The notes beneath the pieces were generated by a model. The model ran no database searches and was not told where the DNA came from. It saw only the letters and a program-made list of their open reading frames with translations. 23,279 nucleotides of DNA. It comes from an uncultured Prevotella sp. (GTDB taxonomy: Bacteria > Bacteroidota > Bacteroidia > Bacteroidales > Bacteroidaceae). Shown here piece after piece: positions 15,332 to 22,256 of this stretch. Position 1 is the first letter of the stretch, and each line of letters starts with the position of its first letter. The translations under genes and the position numbers were made by a program. Location: assembly GCA_900550635.1 (NCBI GenBank), contig URSZ01000022.1, positions 1 through 23,279 of the forward strand. Direction: 5' to 3'.

Positions 15332-16366
15332 TTATAGGTTGGTTATGGCTACCTTTATAACTCCGTCGGCCTTGCTTTCGAACAGTTTGTAGGCCTCGTC
15401 GATACGGCTGAGCGGGTAACGGTGGGTTATCAGTGGGGTTGTGTCTATTTTACCCTCGTCAATAAGGCGTAATATTTCGGCGCAGTCGCAACCGTCCACG
15501 CCGCCGGTTTTGAACGTGAGGTTCTTTCCGTACATGTCGGGCAGTGGAAGCATTTGCGGCTTTTCGTAAAGAGCCACGATTGTAACAATGGCGTTCGGGC
15601 GGGCACATTTCCAAGCCATCTGGAATGTGTCCTCGCCTCCGGCCGCTTCGATTACAACGTCGGCCCCGCCGTGTGCGCTGTGCGCGTCTACGAAAGCCTT
15701 GCATTCCTCGGGTGTGGTGACCATTACGCCGTAATGCTCACGCACGAAGCTGCGTCTCTCTTCCGATTGTTCGCATACTATGATGTCGCGCGGTTTTTTC
15801 AGCATTGCACAAAGCAGTGTGCACAGCCCTGTGGGGCCGGCGCCTATTATCAGCACTGTGTCTTCGGGTTTAATCTCTGAAATGCGTGCCGCCCAGTAAC
15901 CGGTGGCAAGAATGTCGCCCACGAACAGCGCCTGCTCGTCGGTTACCGTGTCGGGAATGACATCGAGGCCTTGGTCGGCAAACGGAACACGCACATATTC
16001 TGCCTGTCCTCCGTCAATGCGGCAACCGAGTGCCCAGCCGCCGTTGGCGTCGGTGCAGTTGTTTACAAATCCGTGCTTGCAGAAGAAGCACTCGCCGCAG
16101 AACGTTTCGACGTTTACGGTTACACGGTCGCCGGGTTTTACTTTTGTTATCGCCGTGCCGGTTTCCTCTACAACGCCAACCATTTCGTGGCCTACGGTTA
16201 TGCCGGGCACTGCGCGCGGCACGCTTCCGTGTTTTATATGCAGGTCGCTCGTGCAGATACTTCCGAGCGTGACGCGCACAATGGCGTCGCGACTGTCTTG
16301 TATCGCCGGCCTGGGTTTTTCTTCAAGCGCGAAGACTCCTTTTTTAACGTATGTATATGCAAGCAT
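15332..16366 (-). CDS. Zinc-dependent alcohol dehydrogenase (MDR family)
   Basis: 344 residues. Catalytic zinc ligands are visible as Cys38 (SICTSDLH) and His60-Glu61 (GHE). The structural zinc site is complete, with Cys90, Cys93, Cys96 and Cys104 (FCGECFFCKHGFVNNC). The Rossmann fold has IGAGPTGLCTLLCAM and an acidic residue after IIVCEQ, consistent with NAD binding. The C-terminus is typical (PLSRIDEAYKLFESKADGVI). It oxidises or reduces an alcohol/aldehyde in the cytoplasm; the overall look is of isopropanol/threonine-dehydrogenase-like enzymes, but the substrate is not determined. It is the first gene of an operon with macrodomain and Nudix hydrolases. A TAATTTTG box lies 22 bases before its ATG. 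Confidence 0.9.
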   Translation of the reverse strand: MLAYTYVKKGVFALEEKPRPAIQDSRDAIVRVTLGSICTSDLHIKHGSVPRAVPGITVGHEMVGVVEETGTAITKVKPGDRVTVNVETFCGECFFCKHGFVNNCTDANGGWALGCRIDGGQAEYVRVPFADQGLDVIPDTVTDEQALFVGDILATGYWAARISEIKPEDTVLIIGAGPTGLCTLLCAMLKKPRDIIVCEQSEERRSFVREHYGVMVTTPEECKAFVDAHSAHGGADVVIEAAGGEDTFQMAWKCARPNAIVTIVALYEKPQMLPLPDMYGKNLTFKTGGVDGCDCAEILRLIDEGKIDTTPLITHRYPLSRIDEAYKLFESKADGVIKVAITNL

Positions 16367-16388
16367 GTGGTATGTTTTTGTGTTTACG

Positions 16389-16396
16389 CAAAATTA
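16389..16396 (-). promoter_or_regulatory. -7 box for the dehydrogenase-macrodomain-Nudix operon
   Basis: The minus strand reads TAATTTTG, a full match to TAnnTTTG, 22 bases before the ATG at 16366. No good -33 TTTG is seen; a TTG further upstream is 23 bases away. Confidence 0.45.
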
Positions 16397-16473
16397 ATAC
16401 CTTTTTTATGACTGCACCACAAGGACGATACCGTATTTTCGGAAACGGACAGGGCAAATGCTGTTGGTTTTTA

Positions 16474-16503
16474 GGCCGGAATGTCAGGATTTTTGTAATT
16501 TTG
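16474..16503 (+). promoter_or_regulatory. Promoter of the DUF3256 gene, very close to its start codon
   Basis: TTG at 16474-16476 and TAATTTTG at 16496-16503 are 19 bases apart. Only 8 bases separate the -7 box from the ATG at 16512, so the leader would be just a few bases long or absent. Confidence 0.5.
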
Positions 16504-16511
16504 TGGTCTGT

Positions 16512-17141
16512 ATGAAGCATTTTTTTCTGATAGTAACGGCGACATTGTGTGTCTGGACAGCCAAAGCCCAGGACATGGAACGTATATTTGCCGAAATGCC
16601 CGACAGCATTGTTCCGGTAATGACAAAAAACAACCGTCTCGACTGCATAGATTTTTATAAAAGCAAAATGAAGTCGAACGTTGAGAACATTTACGGGGGC
16701 AAAAGCGAATTGCTCGCGTTGGGAAACGATTACTTGTTCATCAGGCCTACCCAAAAAAGCGCGGTGGCCATGAAAAGGCTTGCCACGTCTTCCGGAGATA
16801 CGATAATAGTTGTGGTATCTACATATTTATCGCCGGCCAAAGAGAGCGATGTGGTTTTCTATAGCGGGAAGTGGGAGAGACTTTCTGCACAAAAGCTAAT
16901 ATCGCCACCGGAAAAAGGCGACTTTTATTCTAAGTCTGACACATGCGACGCCACGCGCCTTTCGTATGCCCGTGCGGCAGGCGAAGATGCTTTTGTGTAC
17001 GCCGAATTGTCGGAAAACGAACCGGTGATAAGCTACGGGCTTTCATTGGAATCACTCATGCCTGAGGACGAAGCGAAGGTAACCCCTTACTTGAGCGGTA
17101 AAATCGTTTATAAATGGAACGGAAAGGCATTCGAGCGATGA
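16512..17141 (+). CDS. DUF3256 secreted protein
   Basis: 209 residues. The signal peptide is MKHFFLIVTATLCVWTAKAQ. The mature start DMERIFAEMPDSIVPVMTKN followed by NRLDCIDFYKSKMKSNVENI is the characteristic opening of DUF3256, a Bacteroidota family of unknown function. The family assignment is from memory. The mature protein is small and mixed alpha/beta with no visible catalytic motif. The ATG at 16512 is chosen because it begins the signal peptide; the open frame extends upstream to 16458 but that would run through the promoter. It is transcribed away from the dehydrogenase operon and is not clearly linked to the aldolase gene, which has its own promoter. Confidence 0.82.
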   Translation: MKHFFLIVTATLCVWTAKAQDMERIFAEMPDSIVPVMTKNNRLDCIDFYKSKMKSNVENIYGGKSELLALGNDYLFIRPTQKSAVAMKRLATSSGDTIIVVVSTYLSPAKESDVVFYSGKWERLSAQKLISPPEKGDFYSKSDTCDATRLSYARAAGEDAFVYAELSENEPVISYGLSLESLMPEDEAKVTPYLSGKIVYKWNGKAFER

Positions 17142-17253
17142 GTTAAGGGCATAGGCGGTGCGAGTTGCCTTGTGCGGTGTACAAAATGTATTAAAAAAGT
17201 TTTATGCCGGCGCAAAAAAACATCACTGCCTTAATAGTGTGGAAAAGAATCCG

Positions 17254-17261
17254 TATTTTTG
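17254..17261 (+). promoter_or_regulatory. -7 box for the aldolase gene
   Basis: TATTTTTG, a full match to TAnnTTTG, is 39 bases before the ATG at 17301. A weak TTA stands at the -33 position with 20-base spacing. Confidence 0.5.
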
Positions 17262-17300
17262 TGGAATAAAAGACATTCCAACATATTAAATTTCAAAATT

Positions 17301-18311
17301 ATGGTAAACTACAAAGATTTAGGTTTGGTTAACACCCGCGAGATGTTCAAAAGAGCAATCAAAGGCGGTTGGGCTGTTCCTGCATTTAATTTCAACAACA
17401 TGGAGCAGTTGCAAGCTATTATAAAGGCTTCGTCTGAGCTCCGCTCTCCGGTAATCCTCCAGGTATCAAAAGGCGCACGCAACTATGCTAACCCTACGCT
17501 TCTCCGTTATATGGCTCAGGGTGCTGTTGAGTACGCAAAAGAGCTTGGTTGCCAACATCCCGAAATAGTTCTTCACCTCGACCACGGAGACAGCTTCGAA
17601 CTGTGCAAGAGTTGCGTAGACCTCGGCTTCTCGTCGGTTATGATAGACGGCTCGTCGCTCCCCTACGAGGAGAACGTTGCGCTCACTAAGAAGGTAGTAG
17701 ACTACGCACACCAGTATGATGTAACCGTTGAAGGCGAACTCGGTGTGCTTGCAGGCGTAGAGGATGAGGTAGCTTCTGAAGTAAGCCACTATACACGTCC
17801 CGAAGAAGTAATTGACTTTACCACACGCACGGGCTGCGACTCGCTCGCAATCTCCATAGGTACGTCGCACGGAGCTTACAAGTTCAAACCCGAACAGTGC
17901 ACACGCGACCCGAAGACCGGCCGCCTCGTTCCTCCTCCATTGGCATTCGACGTGCTCGACGCCATTATGGTGAAACTTCCCGGCTTCCCCATCGTTCTCC
18001 ACGGATCGTCTTCTGTTCCCCAGGAGTATGTTGACATCATCAACAAATACGGCGGCAAACTGCCCGACGCTGTGGGTATTCCCGAAGAGCAGCTCCGCAA
18101 GGCTTCTGAGAGCGCCGTTTGCAAAATCAATATCGACTCTGACTCGCGTCTGGCATTCACCGCTGCAGTGCGCAAGGTATTTGCCGAGAAACCCGCAGAG
18201 TTCGACCCGCGTAAATACTGCGGTCCCGCACGCGACCTCATGGAGGAAATGTACAAGCACAAGATTACCGACGTGCTCGGCTCTGACAATAAACTCGCAA
18301 ACTGCGACTAA
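17301..18311 (+). CDS. fba: Class II fructose-1,6-bisphosphate aldolase
   Basis: 336 residues. It cleaves fructose-1,6-bisphosphate to dihydroxyacetone phosphate and glyceraldehyde-3-phosphate in glycolysis, and runs in reverse in gluconeogenesis. The class II signature HLDHGDSFELC begins at His92, with the DH pair at 94-95. Other zinc and phosphate-binding parts are VEGELGVLAG, ISIGTSHGAYKFKP, IVLHGSSSVPQEY and CKINIDSDSRLAFTAAVR. The ATG at 17301 fits family starts and the promoter; an upstream TTG at 17259 lies in the -7 box. Codon choice is more C-ending (CTC, CGC, AAC) than in neighbouring genes, which suits a highly expressed gene. A good terminator follows. It is a single-gene unit. 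Confidence 0.95.
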   Translation: MVNYKDLGLVNTREMFKRAIKGGWAVPAFNFNNMEQLQAIIKASSELRSPVILQVSKGARNYANPTLLRYMAQGAVEYAKELGCQHPEIVLHLDHGDSFELCKSCVDLGFSSVMIDGSSLPYEENVALTKKVVDYAHQYDVTVEGELGVLAGVEDEVASEVSHYTRPEEVIDFTTRTGCDSLAISIGTSHGAYKFKPEQCTRDPKTGRLVPPPLAFDVLDAIMVKLPGFPIVLHGSSSVPQEYVDIINKYGGKLPDAVGIPEEQLRKASESAVCKINIDSDSRLAFTAAVRKVFAEKPAEFDPRKYCGPARDLMEEMYKHKITDVLGSDNKLANCD

Positions 18312-18338
18312 TTGTTTGCAAGTAATTCGAACAACGTT

Positions 18339-18369
18339 GAGGCCACACCTTGGGTGTGGCTTCTTTTTT
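18339..18369 (+). terminator. fba: Aldolase gene terminator
   Basis: GCCACACC at 18342-18349 pairs with GGTGTGGC at 18353-18360. The stem extends to 18339-18363 with one wobble, and is followed by TTTTTTG. Confidence 0.9.
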
Positions 18370-18477
18370 GTCTTTTTTTGCCGCTTGTTAAGATGTTTTA
18401 ATCGGAGTTAATTTGTATTGAAATATCAAGCCTCGATTTCGGCCTGTGCTATGGCCTTGATTTTCTTGAATTCGGGC

Positions 18478-18557
18478 CTGCAAAAAATACAAGGCACGTA
18501 TTTTAAAATATGTGCCTTGTATTTTAAAATTTCTCGGACCTAATTTTTCTTTGCTCC
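18478..18557 (+). repeat. Triple 21-bp intergenic repeat element, copy 5 (variant core)
   Basis: Units occupy 18484-18504, 18505-18525 and 18526-18546 (period 21). The first two carry a different core (ACAAGGCACGT and its complement ATGTGCCTTGT) from the usual TGTCnGACA, yet are still complementary at 20 of 21 positions plus one G-T. The singleton core is TCTCGGACCTA. The element begins CTGCAAAAAATA, ends CTTTGCTCC, and is followed by GGGTATAAAA at 18563-18572. Confidence 0.9.
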
Positions 18558-18679
18558 AAACAGGGTATAAAAACAACGTTCAGGCAGCAGGTTTACAGTC
18601 ATAAAAATTTAACATGAATTTACATTTGCAGTGCGGTTGAAGTCTGCCATACCATATCTTTACCGTGCCGGTTTGGGTT

Positions 18680-18725
18680 TAAAGAAAAGGACGCAGAAAC
18701 CCGTTTGCGGCTTCTGCGTCCTTTT
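18680..18725 (-). terminator. Terminator of the amidase operon
   Basis: The arms 18685-18698 (AAAAGGACGCAGAA) and 18712-18725 are a perfect 14-base inverted repeat, with more pairing possible in the loop. On the minus strand they lie 26 bases after the amidase stop and end in TTTTCTTT. Confidence 0.82.
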
Positions 18726-18751
18726 GCAAAGGTTGGTTTCTGTTGCCGGTG

Positions 18752-21406
18752 TTATTCTACAAGCACCTTTGCAGTCTGTTTGCCGGCTTTTACGATGTAG
18801 ATACCTTGCGGGAGGTTATGAGCCTCGGCTTTACCTTGTATGGGCTTCAGCGTCTGAACGCATATTCCTTCGGGGGTGTAAATGCTTATGCTTGCGGTTT
18901 GCACGGGGCATTCTATCGTGACAGTGCCGTCGTAGGCCGTTACACGCAACTTGACAGTTCCACCGTCGACGGTTTCAATGCCTACCGGGTCGATTATCGT
19001 TATTTCATCGTTGGAGCGGGTTGTTACAACATGGTTGCCGTCGGGCAGTACCATTGCAAAGTTACCGTTGCGTGCGCTGACGAACAGGTTGTCTGCATGG
19101 TCGAATGCCATTTGTGAAACAGCGCCGTTGCCGTTCAATATTGTACGGACGTATGTGAACGAAGGTGTTCCGGCCGGACTCCAGAGCAGTTTGTAGATTT
19201 CGATGTTCGTGTCGCCGTTGGCTATGGCAAGCAGCGTGTTGTCCTTGTTTATGGCAAGGCTGCCGTTGCAGCCGTTGAGCGACGGCAGGTCCGTGGCGGA
19301 GTTGATGGCAATGCTTCCGTTGTTGTTCATAACGACGAACGAGGGTGCTCCCGTCGTGTTGTTGCCGCTATATCTTATCTGCGAGAGCCATACGCCGTAA
19401 TCGTTTGCCGTGAGGCATACGTTATGGTTTGGCATTAGTCCCGAAGCCGTTGTGTACGAGGTAGACGGTGATGTGTCCCATGACTTGGAGGTGCCTACAT
19501 CGTAACGGCACAGCCTGTTCGCGTTGGCGCTCGGGTAATCCTCTACAAAGGCATATAGTTTCGTGTCGTCGCCTTCTCCCTGGAAGCATATTCCCGACAC
19601 GCTTCCGCCCACGGTACGCGAATTATTGGTTATTCGGCCGTCGCTGTCGCGCGTTCCGGTAAAGAACGAGTTGAGGCGTGTCTTCATGGCCGGCGAGAAG
19701 TAGAATATGCCGCTGTGTGCGTCGCTCCAGTCGGCTATGTACACGTTATTGTTGTTCGGGTTGATAGCCAGTCGTCCGGGAGAATAATAGTTTCCGCCGG
19801 TAAAATAGCTGGTGAACAATGCCGAAGTGCTTGCGCTCGAAAGGTCGGCGTTAAGCATGTGTATGTCTTTTGTTGCATACGAGTCGGCAAAGTACACTTG
19901 GCCGAAATATGTGCTGCCAACGTTGGTGTTGACTGCAACGCCGCTGCCGGAGTTGGTGGTTTTCAGTCTGAAGAACGTGGTGGGCTTGCTGGGTAGTTCG
20001 TTCTCTATTTCAACGGCCCAGTTGAATGTACCGTAGCCGATTTGCGACTCCGGTATGTTGAGCGTGTTCAAGCCTTTTATTACTTCGCCGGCAGGGAAGC
20101 GCTTTTCTTTGTTGGTTTGGGTGTCGGTTATTACGATTGTGGCATTTTTAGCGCTGGCCGTAGTCCTGAACGAGAACGAATGCTCGTCTCCCGATACGTA
20201 ATGCCTTATATAATATGCGTATGACTTTTGCGCTTTTTCCTCAGGCGTTTCGGTGGATATGGTCGGAACGTAGCCGGATTCAGGCTCGAGGAAGATTTTG
20301 GGATACGTAGTCTCGTTGGCATATACAGTGACGTTTTTGTATGTGTCGGCCAGTTCTCCGTAATGTTCAGCTGTGCATTCCAAGGTGTAGTCTCCCGGTT
20401 CAAGGTCTGAGAAAACGAACACGCCGTTGTAATTGTTGTCTACCGTATATTCGGCCACTTCCTGGCCGTCTTTCAAGAGTTTTACGACAGCTCCGTTAAT
20501 TGGGAACCATTGGTCGTTGCTGCCGCTGGCGTAATTGAAAAGCGAGTGGCTTATTCTGTTTTTCGAGTCTTTTACCGTTCCCATTATGTAGCCCACCTTC
20601 TCGTCGGGCAGGCCGAAGTAGTCGAGAATGCCACGGAAATACCTCACGCCCTCCTGAGCACAGTAGTCCTTGTTCAGGGCACGGTGGCGCGCAGGCTGGT
20701 AGGTGTGGAAATATCCTTCGGCAAGGAAGCCCGGCACGCTGTGTTTGAGCACACCAAGGTAACCTACGTAGGTCTTGCCGTTTGAAAGGGTGGTGGAATA
20801 CTCCGCGTGGTAGAAATCTATGTCGCCGCGTATGTTCGTATTTGTAGGACTGTAGGCCGTGTAATAGTCAATGCCGTTCGACATGAGGTAAGGCCAAAGG
20901 GTTTCGCTCATTTCCCTGCTTCCCGGTGCCGACATCGAGCCGTCGTCGTGCCCGCGATAAAGGAACAGCGGATAGTTGGCTATGGCACCCTCGGCGGCGG
21001 CGTTGGAGTGGACGGAAAGGAACATGTCGAAGTTTCCGGCCTCGACTTCTTCGCATATTTCCGTGAGGTTGCGGTTGTATTTCTCCGCGTCGGCCGCTCC
21101 GGCCACGTATGGGTAAGGCCCGTTCTGCGTGCGGGAGTGTACAACGTTTTCCTTTTTGAATCCGTTAGCGATGAGCCGTTCGCCAATGGCAAGCGTTTTC
21201 CACAGGTTTGTGTTCGATTCGTAGAATCCGCAAGTGTCGGGGCGTCCGGTTTCGAGCGTAGCAGGATAGGGTATGGTAGCCATCGGACGGTCGTCCGGTC
21301 CCCAGCTTCCGTGCCCGGGATTTAGGTATATTCTTAGCTGGCTGGCGTCTTGCGCGTATACGTTAATGGCCAAAAGGCCGGCAAATAATAGAATGATTCT
21401 TTTCAT
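18752..21406 (-). CDS. Large secreted N-acetylmuramoyl-L-alanine amidase with propeller-like region and T9SS-like sorting domain
   Basis: 884 residues. The signal peptide is MKRIILLFAGLLAINVYAQ. An Amidase_3 domain (about 23-265) carries its zinc ligands at NPGHG (His32), Glu63 (FYESNTN) and His133 (FLSVHSNA). The catalytic Glu230 lies in FLAEGYFHT. It cuts the bond between muramic acid and the stem peptide. Next comes a carboxypeptidase-regulatory-like beta domain (about 280-375, GAVVKLLKDGQEVAEYTVDN). A long beta-rich region with propeller-like blades follows (for example NNNVYIADWSDAHSGIFYF). The last 75 residues resemble a T9SS sorting domain (ISIYTPEGICVQTLKP ... LPQGIYIVKAGKQTAKVLVE). 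It is the last gene of the operon. An AAGGAGG site overlaps the previous stop, suggesting coupled translation. Cell-surface or secreted action is inferred. Confidence 0.9.
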   Translation of the reverse strand: MKRIILLFAGLLAINVYAQDASQLRIYLNPGHGSWGPDDRPMATIPYPATLETGRPDTCGFYESNTNLWKTLAIGERLIANGFKKENVVHSRTQNGPYPYVAGAADAEKYNRNLTEICEEVEAGNFDMFLSVHSNAAAEGAIANYPLFLYRGHDDGSMSAPGSREMSETLWPYLMSNGIDYYTAYSPTNTNIRGDIDFYHAEYSTTLSNGKTYVGYLGVLKHSVPGFLAEGYFHTYQPARHRALNKDYCAQEGVRYFRGILDYFGLPDEKVGYIMGTVKDSKNRISHSLFNYASGSNDQWFPINGAVVKLLKDGQEVAEYTVDNNYNGVFVFSDLEPGDYTLECTAEHYGELADTYKNVTVYANETTYPKIFLEPESGYVPTISTETPEEKAQKSYAYYIRHYVSGDEHSFSFRTTASAKNATIVITDTQTNKEKRFPAGEVIKGLNTLNIPESQIGYGTFNWAVEIENELPSKPTTFFRLKTTNSGSGVAVNTNVGSTYFGQVYFADSYATKDIHMLNADLSSASTSALFTSYFTGGNYYSPGRLAINPNNNNVYIADWSDAHSGIFYFSPAMKTRLNSFFTGTRDSDGRITNNSRTVGGSVSGICFQGEGDDTKLYAFVEDYPSANANRLCRYDVGTSKSWDTSPSTSYTTASGLMPNHNVCLTANDYGVWLSQIRYSGNNTTGAPSFVVMNNNGSIAINSATDLPSLNGCNGSLAINKDNTLLAIANGDTNIEIYKLLWSPAGTPSFTYVRTILNGNGAVSQMAFDHADNLFVSARNGNFAMVLPDGNHVVTTRSNDEITIIDPVGIETVDGGTVKLRVTAYDGTVTIECPVQTASISIYTPEGICVQTLKPIQGKAEAHNLPQGIYIVKAGKQTAKVLVE

Positions 21407-21413
21407 ATCCGTG

Positions 21414-21420
21414 CCTCCTT
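21414..21420 (-). promoter_or_regulatory. Strong Shine-Dalgarno site for the amidase gene
   Basis: AAGGAGG on the minus strand lies 7 bases before the ATG at 21406. It overlaps the TAA stop (21421-21419) of the upstream propeller gene. Such a full site is uncommon in this phylum. Confidence 0.75.
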
Positions 21421-22255
21421 ACTGTTTAACGTTTACGTGTATTATGTATGCTTTCCCTTCGGGAGTGGAAAAAAGTATTTTGTCGCCGTTCTTCGATACG
21501 GACGGATACATGGCTATCATGTCGTCTTTTGTTAGAACTTGCTCCTTGCCTGTGCTGATGTTTTTGGCTATTATGCTGGAGGATGTCGTTACGTAGCCGT
21601 TGTCGCGGTCTCTTTGCCCGATTATTATGTCGTTGCCGTACCATTTGGGAGCGCGTAGAATTCCCATGGGTTTGGCGTTTTTTCCGTCTATGTCGCTTAC
21701 ATATGCGCAGTCAGCCGACACAAAGAACAAGAGTTTCTTTCCGTCGGGAGAAATTGACGGCCACAGGTATCTCTTGTCGCTTCCCAACGGGGAGAGTATG
21801 CGTTTCTCTCCGTTTATTGTAAGGTGTAATTGAAAGTCCGTGCCTGTTGTCACGTTGTTTGCTTCAATTGTGCTTTCCGGCTGTACGCTGTTCCGCGTAG
21901 AGCGTACTATAGTTTCGGTGTTTCCTGTGGAGGAGAAATAGCGTTTTATTGCCGTTTTCTTCAGTGGTGCCTGTGTTACTTCGCGGTAAACGATGTCGCC
22001 GTTGTCGAGCACTTTTGCATTGTATCCGGCTCCGGCTGCACGCGTAACGATTTTTTCTTTTTTCGATTGCAGGTCCACTTTTGTAAGGCCTGAGTAGTTG
22101 TAGTCACTTAATAGCAGGTATTCTCCCGACGGGGCTATCACTGCTCGTTCCACAGGTCTTTGCAGTTTCAATTCCTGTACGGAATCGACGTTCAATACTT
22201 GAGCATAAGCGCCGGCCGCACATAAGATAAGCGGTATGGTACAGAAGAGTCTCAT
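21419..22255 (-). CDS. Secreted PD40/TolB-like propeller protein
   Basis: 278 residues. The signal peptide is MRLFCTIPLILCAAGAYA. The mature protein has repeated WD40-like PD40 blades: VIAPSGEYLLLSDYNYSGLT, LWPSISPDGKKLLFFVSADC and MYPSVSKNGDKILFSTPEG. The 'P.iSPDGkkl.F' form is typical of TolB-like propellers, which act as binding scaffolds in the periplasm. No enzyme motif is seen. The ATG is one base after the stop of the upstream GHL10-type gene, and its stop overlaps the ribosome site of the amidase gene. The three products are therefore made together. A likely role is to hold or guide the two enzymes or to bind glycan; this comes only from context. Confidence 0.83.
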   Translation of the reverse strand: MRLFCTIPLILCAAGAYAQVLNVDSVQELKLQRPVERAVIAPSGEYLLLSDYNYSGLTKVDLQSKKEKIVTRAAGAGYNAKVLDNGDIVYREVTQAPLKKTAIKRYFSSTGNTETIVRSTRNSVQPESTIEANNVTTGTDFQLHLTINGEKRILSPLGSDKRYLWPSISPDGKKLLFFVSADCAYVSDIDGKNAKPMGILRAPKWYGNDIIIGQRDRDNGYVTTSSSIIAKNISTGKEQVLTKDDMIAMYPSVSKNGDKILFSTPEGKAYIIHVNVKQ

Positions 22256-22256
22256 A

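Larger units (their letters stand above)
18312..18751. other. Convergent intergenic region between the aldolase and amidase genes
   Basis: About 440 bases without a gene. It holds the aldolase terminator (18339-18369), the three-unit repeat array (18478-18557) and the amidase terminator (18680-18725). The array lies between the two terminators, so it is probably outside both transcripts. Confidence 0.65.

Noticed and set aside
16930..16948. Unit-like AAGTCTGACACATG in the DUF3256 gene
   Set aside because: It is an isolated partial match in coding sequence with no tandem partners, so probably chance.
17466..18260. 264-residue minus-strand open frame
   Set aside because: It is the shadow of the aldolase gene, produced by its codon bias.
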